Positions 20,040 through 28,326 of a DNA stretch of 64,000 nucleotides are shown one piece after another. The translations under genes and the position numbers were made by a program. Under the pieces are notes generated by a model. It was not told the DNA's origin, ran no database searches, and worked only from the letters and a program-made list of their open reading frames with translations. The stretch's first letter is position 1, and each line of letters opens with the position of its first letter. Source of the stretch: Pseudomonas sp. Irchel s3f7 (GTDB taxonomy: Bacteria > Pseudomonadota > Gammaproteobacteria > Pseudomonadales > Pseudomonadaceae); assembly GCF_900187615.1 (NCBI RefSeq), contig NZ_FYDO01000002.1, forward strand, positions 124,001 to 188,000, read 5' to 3'.

Positions 20040-22086
20040 GCAGTTGAACATCGGCCTTGGCATAAACGCCCGGATCGGGGCTGAGCATTTGTTCGCGAAA
20101 AACCTGGATGCGCTGATCGAGTTTGAACCGGCGAATCGTGTCTTCCAGCAAGGCCGGTGGGCGCCGGGCGTGAACGTGCAAATGCCGCAACATGGCGTCG
20201 TCGACACCGCTGGCGGCGAGGATGCGGCGTGCCGTCTCGTCGGAAAACTCCGCGACCGAATGGCCCAACCGCCGGAACAATTGCGCGCCCTGCCATTCCA
20301 TTGGTCGCTCGACCTCATGCGCCCAGGCGCCGGCTCCGTTGTGGGTCAGGCGAGGTCGGTAGGCGTTCGGCCGTTTCGGGTGGCGTACGTGGTAGGCGCC
20401 GCTTTCAGGATTGGCAGCTACTTCGTAGGTGCGATTTTCAAGCGTGAGGACAGTCTTGCCGGCGTGGAGCCGAAGACCCAATGCGTCCTGTGCACCTTCC
20501 GAAGGTGGCGAGAGGGGTGCTTCGTAAGGTTGTAAATCCGGATTCCACAACCGTGTGCGGCCATCATGAAGCGCCACCGGTTTGAGCCCTTCGACAAATC
20601 CTGAAGGTTTGATCGCCAGCATTTTCCCCGCCACAGCTCCCGCCGCTCCGAAGGTCGCCAGTTGAGCCAGATTTTCCGCGATGGCCAGCAGATGATCGGC
20701 GGCTTCGGTGACCTGTCCTTCAGCCCAATCGAGAATGCCGGTAAACGTTTCGTCCAGCAGTTGATACGCGGCGTAGGCCAACATCAATTCGCCCATCAAG
20801 GGCACAAACGGCATCGCGACCAGACTGGCCACCTGCAGCACGATAGAGGCCACGTTCACAATGCCGTCCCACAGCGCCCAACGCGACTTGCGGTCGGCGT
20901 CCGCCGTGGGCACGGCAATGGCGCGAGCATCATTGAGAATCTTGTTGAGGCTCTCCTGATACAACCATTGCCACGGATCACCCTGAATCCTGTGCATATC
21001 AAATCGCAGTGCGGGATTGTCCACTCGCGCACGCCGCCAGGCAGGCCGCGGGTCACCAGGTTGCGGTGGATGCCACATCACAACATGCAAATGCTGGTCG
21101 AGGGCGGCAAAAAATGAACCGCGATGCTCATGTGCGACAAACCGGGCAAAAAAACGCTGGTAGTCCGTTGAGCGCAATCGCTCCGTCAAAGCTGACTTGA
21201 ACGCCAGCGTCGACGGATATTCCTTGACCGGGTGCTGCGGATCGTCCGGGATGTATACGACCAACGGCATAACCGTGGAAGCACGCTCAAAATCCCCCGC
21301 CAGCACCATGATCCCCGTCAGCCTCGCCTCAAAGATCTGCAACTGGCAGCACTGCGTTGGCCCAGAGCCAGAGTCATCGAGTAACTGCAAAAGCGAGGCC
21401 TGGCAATCAGAGCCGATATCCCCTTTCATCCGCGCAAGCAGCACCGCGGCCCTGAATGCATCCTGTTGACTGGTCTTGACCTTGGACGCCAAGACCGCTT
21501 TGGCCAAGGCATCCGTAGGCAGCAACAATGTTTCAAGTTGCTGTGCGTATTGGCCGCCGATATCCAGCTCGCGGCACAGGGAAACAAATGCACTGACGCT
21601 GATGCGGTCATTAATTGCCAGCACGTTGAAGTGGCCAAGCGTACTGGGCTCATCGATAAAGCAGGACGCGCTATCAAAGTAGTGAGCGCCCGATTCCTTG
21701 CTCTCGAAGTTATGCAAGGCCGCATCAAGCAAGGAAAGGGTTTTAGTTTGATAGCCCACGGCGATACCGGTGGGTAGATAGAGCCGCAGGTAAGTTCGGT
21801 TGACATCAACCTCAACGCCAAAACGGTTTTTTAGCGCCTGTCGAAGCAATGGGTCGGCAAACCGACGGACATCGCTCAACCGCTCGAACAAGCGATCTAC
21901 CTTCGCCTGCGAGGACCAACGGGCCTTGACCGCTTGCGCCAGCTCCGCATGAGCCGCCGCAGCGGCGTTTCGGCTCCATTCAGGAATCTTGACCGCAACA
22001 CGTCGCAACGCCTGGCGCCGGGCTGGCGACGCGTGGGTCAGCCAGCCAGGTATTCTTTCTTCTATGAACTTTTCATGAATTGCCAT
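20005..22086 (-). CDS. DUF6543 (dermonecrotic-toxin-like N-terminal) protein, probably frameshifted
   Basis: A 693-residue frame starting MAIHEKFIEERIPGWLTHAS, characteristic of large Pseudomonas proteins with a ToxA_N/DUF6543 domain, related to the membrane-localisation region of dermonecrotic toxins. It has a hydrophobic segment around residues 430-475 (NVASIVLQVASLVAMPFVPLMG) and no signal peptide. Family members are usually far longer, carrying their effector region C-terminally. This one stops at LLQNRLIR soon after crossing a five-A run, where the Rhs-tip frame takes over. One extra A would give a fusion of about 1,017 residues. The role is presumed secreted toxin or effector; target and export route are unknown. 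The start has AGG eight bases upstream. Confidence 0.75.
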   Translation of the reverse strand: MAIHEKFIEERIPGWLTHASPARRQALRRVAVKIPEWSRNAAAAAHAELAQAVKARWSSQAKVDRLFERLSDVRRFADPLLRQALKNRFGVEVDVNRTYLRLYLPTGIAVGYQTKTLSLLDAALHNFESKESGAHYFDSASCFIDEPSTLGHFNVLAINDRISVSAFVSLCRELDIGGQYAQQLETLLLPTDALAKAVLASKVKTSQQDAFRAAVLLARMKGDIGSDCQASLLQLLDDSGSGPTQCCQLQIFEARLTGIMVLAGDFERASTVMPLVVYIPDDPQHPVKEYPSTLAFKSALTERLRSTDYQRFFARFVAHEHRGSFFAALDQHLHVVMWHPPQPGDPRPAWRRARVDNPALRFDMHRIQGDPWQWLYQESLNKILNDARAIAVPTADADRKSRWALWDGIVNVASIVLQVASLVAMPFVPLMGELMLAYAAYQLLDETFTGILDWAEGQVTEAADHLLAIAENLAQLATFGAAGAVAGKMLAIKPSGFVEGLKPVALHDGRTRLWNPDLQPYEAPLSPPSEGAQDALGLRLHAGKTVLTLENRTYEVAANPESGAYHVRHPKRPNAYRPRLTHNGAGAWAHEVERPMEWQGAQLFRRLGHSVAEFSDETARRILAASGVDDAMLRHLHVHARRPPALLEDTIRRFKLDQRIQVFREQMLSPDPGVYAKADVQLQKHLLQNRLIR

Positions 22087-22096
22087 GGGAATTGCC

Positions 22097-22125
22097 TATA
22101 AGCCGAAGTAAAAAATCAGCTTATA
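22097..22125. repeat. Dyad upstream of the DUF6543 gene
   Basis: TATAAGC and GCTTATA are perfect inverted arms separated by 15 AT-rich bases, just upstream of the DUF6543 start codon. It could be an operator or a leader hairpin. Sequence around it is more AT-rich than the backbone. Confidence 0.4.
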
Positions 22126-22196
22126 AAAACAACTACTCATCAAGGCACTACATAACTACCGCACGCGCCCTGAAAACAATGACAACGCGACAAGTT

Positions 22197-22808
22197 TTAA
22201 TGCTCGTCATTGTAAACAAACTTGGGCATTTCCCAGTGGAAACGGATCGCCAGCAAGCGCAACAGGAAGCCGCCGAACAGTGTGATCAGAATCGCCTGTT
22301 CACCCGGCAAGTTCAGGTAAAGACAAAGCATGTAACACCACGCCGCCGCGAACGAGACGCTGGCGTACAGCTCTCGTCGGAAGATCAGCGGGATATCGTT
22401 GCAGAAGATATCCCGCAAGATGCCGCCGAACACACCGGTGATCACACCGCTGACTGAGGCGACCAACATGCCATGCCCCATTTCCAGGGCAGTCATGCAG
22501 CCGATCAGGGTGAATGCCACCAAGCCAACGGCATCAAGCACCAGAAACAGTGAGCGCAGATGACGCATCCAGCGAGCAGTGAAGACTGTGAACATCGCCG
22601 CGATGGTTGTCAGGACCAGGTATTCCGGGTGTTTGACCCAGGTCAGCGGATAGTGACCGAGCAGCACATCGCGTACCGAACCGCCGCCTAACGCCGTGAC
22701 GCAGGCGATCAACACCACGCCAAACCAGTCCATGCCCCGACGCCCGGCAGACAGGGCGCCGGTCATGGCTTCGGCGGTAATGGCGATCAGGTAGAGCATC
22801 AGTAACAT
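22197..22808 (-). CDS. Trimeric intracellular cation channel (TRIC/UPF0126) family protein
   Basis: A 203-residue inner-membrane protein with about seven hydrophobic helices and two copies of the UPF0126 repeat. Each repeat has a glycine-rich motif: TALGGGSVRDVLLG in the first and GVFGGILRDIFCN in the second. Bacterial homologues (YicG type) form homotrimeric cation channels; the physiological ion and role in Pseudomonas are not established. It lies downstream of orn on the same strand, with a REP palindrome between, and upstream of the toxin-like gene. Confidence 0.9.
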   Translation of the reverse strand: MLLMLYLIAITAEAMTGALSAGRRGMDWFGVVLIACVTALGGGSVRDVLLGHYPLTWVKHPEYLVLTTIAAMFTVFTARWMRHLRSLFLVLDAVGLVAFTLIGCMTALEMGHGMLVASVSGVITGVFGGILRDIFCNDIPLIFRRELYASVSFAAAWCYMLCLYLNLPGEQAILITLFGGFLLRLLAIRFHWEMPKFVYNDEH

Positions 22809-22881
22809 GGGGGGCGGTCCTTGCAGAAAAGGCGCGCAGTCTACTCACTTCACCCAAGCACCAAAAGAGGGCGACATCATT

Positions 22882-22947
22882 TGTAGGAGCCGGCTTGCTG
22901 GCGATGGCGTCCTCAATGGCGCCATCGCCAGCAAGCCGGCTCCTACA
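22882..22947. repeat. REP palindrome (GTAGGAGCCGGCTTGCTGGCGATGG class)
   Basis: Two almost perfect inverted arms, TGTAGGAGCCGGCTTGCTGG and its complement, enclose a short GCGTCCTCAATGGCGC centre. The same class is found at 25953, 31618, 34643, 46463, 53152 and 56322. It sits between orn and the TRIC gene. Confidence 0.92.
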
Positions 22948-22962
22948 GATCGGATTCCAGGC

Positions 22963-23505
22963 TTAGAACTTGATGAAATGCTGGCGGTAATGCTGCAACT
23001 CGGCGATCGATTCGCGGATGTCGTCCAGCGCCAGGTGGGTACTGCCCTTCTTGAAGCTGTCACGCACGTCCGGCGCCCAGCGCGCGGCCAGTTCCTTGAG
23101 CGTAGACACGTCAAGGTTGCGATAGTGGAAGTAGCTTTCCAGGGATTTCATGTGTGTATAGAGGAAGCGACGGTCCTGGCAGATGCTGTTGCCGCAGATC
23201 GGCGACTTGCCCTTGGGCACCCACTTTTCCAGAAAGGCGATGGTTTCCGCTTCGGCTTCGGCCATGCTGATGCGGCTGTCGCGCACTCGCTGGGTCAGGC
23301 CCGAGTTACCGTGAGTGCGGGTGTTCCACTCGTCCATGGTGGCCAGCACTGCATCGCTGTGGTGAATGGCGATCACAGGACCTTCGGCCAAGGTGTTCAG
23401 GTTACTGTCGGTGACGATAGTGGCCATTTCGATGATGACGTCGGTGTCCGGGTTCAGACCGGTCATTTCCAGGTCGATCCAGATCAGATTCTGCGAATTT
23501 TGCAT
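22963..23505 (-). CDS. orn: Oligoribonuclease
   Basis: A 180-residue DEDDh 3'-5' exonuclease that degrades RNA dinucleotides and, in Pseudomonas, clears pGpG left from c-di-GMP breakdown. [12 protein letters not shown] gives the first DE motif; EWNTRTH, the [12 protein letters not shown] segment and the late [13 protein letters not shown] give the rest with the catalytic His and Asp. The frame could start six codons earlier, but [16 protein letters not shown] matches homologues. It is divergent from rsgA, sharing a promoter region of about 107 bases. Confidence 0.98.
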   Translation of the reverse strand: MQNSQNLIWIDLEMTGLNPDTDVIIEMATIVTDSNLNTLAEGPVIAIHHSDAVLATMDEWNTRTHGNSGLTQRVRDSRISMAEAEAETIAFLEKWVPKGKSPICGNSICQDRRFLYTHMKSLESYFHYRNLDVSTLKELAARWAPDVRDSFKKGSTHLALDDIRESIAELQHYRQHFIKF

Positions 23506-23612
23506 GTGTCGGCTCCTAGGCAATGCTGCGCAGTTTAGCCTAGGCCAGTGCCCGGGCGTGCTAAACTCGCGGCCGTTTTACCTAATCGCTGCATTCTTTA
23601 TACGGAACACCC

Positions 23613-24644
23613 ATGGCCAAACGCCAACTCAATCGTCGTCAAAACTGGCGCATCGAAAAGATTCAGGGCGAACGCGCTGCCCGCGCCGCCAAACGCGAGT
23701 CCTCGGCTGTCGAGGCGCTTGAGGGCGGCGATCTGGGCCCGGAACAGCACGGTCTGGTGATCGCGCACTTCGGTGTGCAGGTCGAAGTCGAGGCTCGCGA
23801 CGGTGAGCTGGCCGGCCATGTGTTCCGTTGTCACCTGCGTGCCAACCTCCCGGCACTGGTGACCGGTGACCAGGTGGTCTGGCGTGCCGGCAACCAGGGC
23901 ATCGGCGTGATCGTGGCGCAATTACCGCGTAACACCGAGCTGTGTCGCCCGGACAGCCGTGGTCAGCTCAAGCCGGTGGCGGCCAACGTCGACATGATCG
24001 TCATTGTCTTCGCGCCGCTGCCCGAGCCCCATGCCAACCTGATCGACCGCTACCTCGTGGCTGCCGAGCACGCAGGCATCAAGCCGCTGTTGCTGCTGAA
24101 CAAATTCGACCTGATCGATGAAAACAACGCGCCAGCGCTGAATGCCTTGCTCGCGGTTTACCGCACGCTGGGTTACCCGGTGCTCGAAGTGTCGGCCCAC
24201 CACGGCAACGGCATGGAGCAATTGCAGAAGCAATTGGACGGTCGCATCAGCGTGTTCGTCGGTCAGTCCGGCGTCGGCAAGTCGTCGCTGGTCAACAGCC
24301 TGCTGCCGGAAGTCGAAACCCGCGTCGGTCCGTTGTCCGAGCTGTCCGGCCAGGGCACTCACACCACGACGACCGCGCGCCTGTTCCACTTCCCCGGTGG
24401 CGGTGAGCTGATCGACTCCCCGGGTATCCGCGAATTCGGCCTGGGCCACGTCAGCCGCGCCGATGTCGAGGCCGGCTTCATCGAGTTCAACGACCTGCTC
24501 GGCACCTGCCGCTTCCGCGACTGCAAGCACGACCGCGAACCCGGTTGCGCCCTGCTCAAGGCCCTGGAAGATGGCCGCGTTCAGCAACAACGGATGAACA
24601 GCTACCGCTCGATCATCGCCAGCCTGCCGGAAAACGGCTACTAA
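23613..24644 (+). CDS. rsgA: Ribosome small-subunit-dependent GTPase RsgA
   Basis: A 343-residue circularly permuted GTPase that checks the decoding centre during 30S maturation. An N-terminal basic region and OB fold precede the permuted G domain, where NKFD (G4) comes before the P-loop GQSGVGKSS (residues 217-225) and DSPGI (G3). A C-terminal zinc finger follows ([14 protein letters not shown]). A TAAACT -10 element lies about 45 bases upstream in the region shared with orn. The divergent orn-rsgA pair is conserved in pseudomonads. Confidence 0.97.
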   Translation: MAKRQLNRRQNWRIEKIQGERAARAAKRESSAVEALEGGDLGPEQHGLVIAHFGVQVEVEARDGELAGHVFRCHLRANLPALVTGDQVVWRAGNQGIGVIVAQLPRNTELCRPDSRGQLKPVAANVDMIVIVFAPLPEPHANLIDRYLVAAEHAGIKPLLLLNKFDLIDENNAPALNALLAVYRTLGYPVLEVSAHHGNGMEQLQKQLDGRISVFVGQSGVGKSSLVNSLLPEVETRVGPLSELSGQGTHTTTTARLFHFPGGGELIDSPGIREFGLGHVSRADVEAGFIEFNDLLGTCRFRDCKHDREPGCALLKALEDGRVQQQRMNSYRSIIASLPENGY

Positions 24645-24652
24645 ACAGCTGC

Positions 24653-24685
24653 ACCCACCGCCCGGAACCTAACCGGGCAGTGGGT
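24653..24685 (+). terminator. Hairpin after rsgA
   Basis: ACCCACCGCCCGG and CCGGGCAGTGGGT pair with one mismatch around a seven-base loop, nine bases after the rsgA stop. There is no T-tract, so it may be a weak terminator or a message-end stabiliser. Confidence 0.5.
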
Positions 24686-24871
24686 CGGCGGTTCTGCTGC
24701 AACCTCCCCTCTCCACTGGAACGTCAGACCTTTCTGTAGGCGCCTGCACACCCCCTTGTAGGGCATTTCTCTTTAAGTCCCAGTCCCTTGTGGCTGTCGT
24801 CAAATTGCCTAAGTTCAAACCCTCTTCGCACGCCTGCGACATCGAGGGTCACCCATGCAAACCTGTCATTT

Positions 24872-25408
24872 GTCCAACAGCCACTCGTGGTGGGCGAAGG
24901 CATGACGATTCTGACGGCCTGCAAGAAGGATGAACCGGCCATGGAGGGCGCGCACCACGGCGTGTTCACCGGATTGCTGCTCCAGGCCTTGCACGGCGGC
25001 GCGGCGAATATTCTGGGCAAGATCACGCCCGGCAGCCTCTATGCATTCGTCGACAACGCCCTCGATGCCTGGGAGCAGCGCCCGGTGTTCAAGACCAACG
25101 TCTCGCAGTTCATCTCCCTTCGCGAAGTGTCACCGCTTATCCCCAAGGAAATCCTGCGCAAACTCCCCGAATGGTTTGCCGAAGCGGAGTCGATTTACCC
25201 CCTCGCCCCCAGCTTCGAACCCACCGAGCCCGAATTCAATCCGGAGCACGGCGAAGTCTTCTCCCAACTGCAAAAGTGCAACCGCCACAGCCTCGTCGAA
25301 CCGGTGGATGCCGAACACATGTACTACGCCGCCATCCACTCCACCGGCTGCCGCCTCACCGCGCTCGGTGCCTATTACCGCGAACTCGCCATCAAGGGAC
25401 ATTTCTGA
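24872..25408 (+). pseudogene. Caspase-like protease, 5'-truncated remnant
   Basis: The surviving frame encodes about 178 residues from VQQPLVVGEG and MTILTACKKDEPAMEG to the stop. EGAHHGVFTGLLLQALHGG, GSLYAFVDNALDAWEQRPV and the C-terminal AEHMYYAAIHSTGCRLTALG match the second half of bacterial caspase-family (peptidase C14) proteins that pair with TIR genes. The p20 half with the catalytic His (SGHG-type) and Cys (DCC-type) motifs is missing. I read all three + frames from the end of rsgA and found neither. An ATG at 24902 could still start a 168-residue product, but it could not be a protease. Its stop overlaps the TIR start (TGATG). Confidence 0.7.
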
Positions 25409-25899
25409 TGCCAGTGTTTATCAGCTACCGCCACATGGACCGCGCCTACGCGATCAACATCAACACGCGCCTGATGCAGGCCAACATCAAGACCTACCTC
25501 GACGTACTGGATGCCGAATCCCAAACCACCGACGACATCACCGGCGTAATCACCCGCAACATCAGGGAGTGCACACATCTGCTGGCGGTGGTGTCGGAGC
25601 AAACGGCACGGTCCTGGTGGGTGCCGTTCGAAATCGGCGAGGCGACCATCACCAACCGACGCATCTGCTCGTTCAAGACCGGCCCGACAGAGCTGCCGCT
25701 GTACCTGGACAAATGGCCGAAGCTGACCAGCGACCGGGACATCGAGTTCTTCATCGATGCCTATCGCAACGAGTCGATGCTCAAGCGCTCGATGTCACTG
25801 GAATCGATGACCGGCAGTGAGTCGGTGCATAGCGTCAACAGGACGAATGCCGATCGATTCCATACGGATCTCAAGTCCAGAATTATTCGTGGCTTCTGA
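25408..25899 (+). CDS. TIR-domain protein
   Basis: A 163-residue protein that is essentially one TIR domain. MPVFISYRHMDRAYA is the first strand and box 1. NIKTYLDVLDAE is the BB-loop side, and SWWVPFEIGEA holds the expected catalytic glutamate, Glu75. Bacterial TIR proteins of this kind use NAD+ to make a cyclic nucleotide signal in antiphage defence. In type IV Thoeris the TIR product activates a caspase-like protease; here the adjacent caspase-like gene is truncated. The start codon overlaps its stop by one base, so the pair was an operon. The C-terminal 35 residues are polar and not recognised. Activity is inferred. Confidence 0.85.
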   Translation: MPVFISYRHMDRAYAININTRLMQANIKTYLDVLDAESQTTDDITGVITRNIRECTHLLAVVSEQTARSWWVPFEIGEATITNRRICSFKTGPTELPLYLDKWPKLTSDRDIEFFIDAYRNESMLKRSMSLESMTGSESVHSVNRTNADRFHTDLKSRIIRGF

Positions 25900-25952
25900 C
25901 GTGCAGGTCCATCCTCTTGCCTTGAAAGGCTGGATTTACTCTCGCCCAACAT

Positions 25953-26052
25953 TGTAGGAGCCGGCTTGCTGGCGATGGTCGTTAACGGTAACGCGTGTTG
26001 CCTGAATTCACTCGGCGCACTTGAATCCATCGCCAGCAAGCCGGCTCCTACA
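25953..26052. repeat. REP palindrome (GTAGGAGCCGGCTTGC class), wide spacing
   Basis: The arms TGTAGGAGCCGGCTTGCTGG and its complement are separated by about 60 bases. It lies between the convergent TIR and motB genes. Confidence 0.9.
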
Positions 26053-26085
26053 ATGAAGCGACCTCCAAACCAGGACAAAACGCAC

Positions 26086-26114
26086 AAAAAAGCCGACATC
26101 GCTGTCGGCTTTTG
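26086..26114 (-). terminator. Rho-independent terminator of motAB
   Basis: On the minus strand AAAAGCCGACAG/...GTCGGCTTTTTTG forms a GC stem followed by T6, directly after the motB stop codon. The + side also has TTTT, so it can stop TIR transcription too. Confidence 0.88.
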
Positions 26115-26118
26115 TGGA

Positions 26119-27147
26119 CTACTGCTTGGGCGGTTCACCCGGCTTCGGTGCCGGATCATCAAACAGGTTCAGACGCTCTCGCACTTCATGAGCCGGTAAC
26201 GGCTGCTTGTCCGCGGGCAACGCGTTCGGGTCGACGGGCGTGGCCGGCGCTGCGCCTGGGGCAGCCGAACCTTGCGGCGCCTTGGGTGCCGGTTCCGTCC
26301 CTTGCGAGCCTTCGATGGCACGCTGGGCTTTCTTGGTCAGCACCACGATGTCGATTCGGCGGTTGACCGGGTTGAACGGATTCTCGCGGTCAAACAACGC
26401 CGACGAGGCATAACCGACCACCCGCGCCACCTGCGCATCCGGATAACTGCCCGCGACCAGCGCACGGCGTGCGGCGTTGGCGCGGTTGGCCGACAGTTCC
26501 CAGTTACCGAAATCACCGGTCCCGGTGTACGGCTTGGCATCGGTGTGACCGCTGATACTGATTTTGTTCGGCACCGCTTTGATGGTGTCGGCCATGGCCA
26601 GCAGGATGTCTTCGAAATACGGTTTCAAGCGAGCGGAGCCAGAGTCGAACATCGGGCGGTTTTCCGCATCCATGATCTGGATACGCAGGCCGTCCTGGGT
26701 GATCTCGAACAGGATCTGGTCCTTGAATTTCTGCAGCTGAGGATTCTCTTCGACCTTGTTCTGCAACTCTTGCAGCAACAATTCGAGGCGCTCCCTCTCG
26801 ACCATTTCGGCCATGCCTTCGACCTGTTCGGCGTCGACGGTGACTTTGTCCGGCTGAGGTTGGGACTTCACCTCGGGGTTGAGGGTGTTTTCCGGCGCCA
26901 GGGTCGGCGAGCCCCCCAGGTCGATGATGTACGGCGTGCCGCTTTCGGAAAAGCCGATCGGGTCCTTGAAATAACCGGCGATGGCGATCTTCTGTTCCGG
27001 CGTGGCGGTGGACAGCAGCCACAACACCAGGAAGAACGCCATCATCGCCGTGGCAAAGTCGGCGAAGGCGATTTTCCAGGCGCCCCCGTGATGCCCGCCG
27101 GCGATGCGCTTGACGCGCTTGATGATTATCGGCTGATTATTTTCCAT
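26119..27147 (-). CDS. motB: Flagellar motor stator protein MotB
   Basis: A 342-residue stator subunit. After a basic N-terminus comes one membrane helix (about residues 26-48) with Asp30 in AFADFATAMM, the proton-carrying residue. A plug and linker follow, then a C-terminal OmpA-like peptidoglycan-binding domain (SISGHTDAKPYTG, and later NRRIDIVVL). The tail is Pro/Ala rich. It forms the 5:2 stator with MotA. It lies 162 bases after motA, unusually far for this pair, and a large palindrome fills the gap. Confidence 0.97.
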   Translation of the reverse strand: MENNQPIIIKRVKRIAGGHHGGAWKIAFADFATAMMAFFLVLWLLSTATPEQKIAIAGYFKDPIGFSESGTPYIIDLGGSPTLAPENTLNPEVKSQPQPDKVTVDAEQVEGMAEMVERERLELLLQELQNKVEENPQLQKFKDQILFEITQDGLRIQIMDAENRPMFDSGSARLKPYFEDILLAMADTIKAVPNKISISGHTDAKPYTGTGDFGNWELSANRANAARRALVAGSYPDAQVARVVGYASSALFDRENPFNPVNRRIDIVVLTKKAQRAIEGSQGTEPAPKAPQGSAAPGAAPATPVDPNALPADKQPLPAHEVRERLNLFDDPAPKPGEPPKQ

Positions 27148-27163
27148 ACAGAGTGCTCTGTCT

Positions 27164-27299
27164 CACAAATACTGTTCCTTTTTGACGGTGCCTGTTGTCG
27201 CCATACGGCGTTGCCGCTCCTCGCCATAGCGGGCTATGACTCGTCGCGGCGCCTTGTCTGGCAACAACAGTCACTCGCCAAAAAAGGAACGTATTTGCG
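27164..27299. repeat. Large imperfect palindrome between motA and motB
   Basis: The left arm (ACAAATACTGTTCCTTTTTG, then a GGCGTTGCCGCTCCTCGCCATAG-like segment) is repeated inverted on the right (CATAGCGGGC..., then CAAAAAAGGAACGTATTTG). About 136 bases could fold as a single long hairpin. No open frame of note is inside. It differs from the GTAGGAGC REP classes and is probably a separate repeat family. Confidence 0.75.
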
Positions 27300-27309
27300 A
27301 AACAAAGCA

Positions 27310-28161
27310 CTATCGACCGCGAACCGCTTGTTCCAGCTCGGCGAAGCTTGGACGGTGCGCCGGGTACAGCACCTTGCGCCCGAATTCCACGGCCAGCGAT
27401 GGCGGCATGCCGGAAGCCGAAGCCACCAGCGAGGCCTTGATGGCTTCGTAGACGTTCAGTTCTTCCTTGGCATCGTGGGCCAGGGAATGGGCCAGCGGAC
27501 CGAAGAAACCGTAGGCGGCGAGAATACCGAAGAAGGTACCGACCAGGGCCGCACCCACGTGCAGGCCGATGGATTTCTGGTCGCCTTCGCCCAGCGAAGC
27601 CATGGTCACCACGATACCCAGTACCGCCGCAACGATACCGAAACCAGGCATGGCGTCGGCGATGCCGTTCACCGCATGGGACGGGTGCTCCAGGTCTTCC
27701 TTGAGGCTGTACAACTCCATGTCGAACAGGCCTTCCAGCTCATGGGGCGCCATGTTGCCGGAGGACATGATGCGCAGGTAATCGCAGATGAACGCGGTCA
27801 TGCGCTCGTCCTTGAGGACCGTTGGGTACTTGGCGAAGATCGGGCTCGCGGCGGCATCTTCGATGTCGCCCTCGATGGCCATCATGCCTTCGCGGCGACT
27901 CTTGTTGAGGATCTCGTAGATCAGGCCCAGCACTTCAAGATAGAAGGCGTGGGTGAAACGCGAACTGAACATGCTCAGGGACTTCTTGAGCACGTGCATC
28001 GTCATGTAGCCGGGGTTGGCTTGCAGAAATGCGCCGAGGGCTGCACCGCCGATAATCATGACCTCGAAAGGCTGAATCAGGGCGGCAATCTTGCCGTGGG
28101 AGAGCACGTATCCGCCGAGCACGCTCGCGAATACGACGATGATGCCGATAATTTTAGCCAT
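27310..28161 (-). CDS. motA: Flagellar motor stator protein MotA
   Basis: A 283-residue inner-membrane protein with four predicted helices and a large cytoplasmic loop between helices 2 and 3. That loop holds the charged residues that push on FliG (SRREGMMAIEGD). MAKIIGIIVVFASVLGGYVLSHGKIAAL is the usual first helix, written here in part, and GALVGTFFGILAAYG belongs to the last pair. The upstream region carries a near-consensus FliA promoter (28229-28255), fitting class IV flagellar expression. Confidence 0.97.
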   Translation of the reverse strand: MAKIIGIIVVFASVLGGYVLSHGKIAALIQPFEVMIIGGAALGAFLQANPGYMTMHVLKKSLSMFSSRFTHAFYLEVLGLIYEILNKSRREGMMAIEGDIEDAAASPIFAKYPTVLKDERMTAFICDYLRIMSSGNMAPHELEGLFDMELYSLKEDLEHPSHAVNGIADAMPGFGIVAAVLGIVVTMASLGEGDQKSIGLHVGAALVGTFFGILAAYGFFGPLAHSLAHDAKEELNVYEAIKASLVASASGMPPSLAVEFGRKVLYPAHRPSFAELEQAVRGR

Positions 28162-28228
28162 AGGTAGGAGATACTTACTGAGTCGGGTTCAAGGTCATAT
28201 TCGGAAGTTAAAAAATCTCTTCTTCTAC

Positions 28229-28255
28229 TTATCGGCAAAACTGCGCCAGACTATA
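28229..28255 (-). promoter_or_regulatory. FliA (sigma-28) promoter of motAB
   Basis: On the minus strand TATA is followed after exactly 15 bases by GCCGATAA. This is a perfect FliA -10 element and three of four bases of the TAAA -35 element. It lies about 70 bases before the motA start codon. Confidence 0.85.
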
Positions 28256-28326
28256 GCCAGTTCAGGCGAAAAGCCAATTTGACCCACTCCGGGCTTAGGG
28301 AATGTTGACGATGATCGCCTTCAATC

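Noticed and set aside
19034..20296. A stand-alone 420-codon Rhs protein starting near 20296
   Set aside because: The first 85 codons are arginine-rich nonsense overlapping the DUF6543 gene, and no proper start or ribosome site precedes the Rhs core.
24724..25026. 100-codon minus-strand frame over the caspase remnant
   Set aside because: It has no recognisable domain and overlaps the conserved caspase-like coding on the + strand.
26272..28167. 631-codon + strand frame antisense to motA and motB
   Set aside because: It spans two well-defined genes and the palindrome between them. High-GC third-position bias explains the absence of stops.
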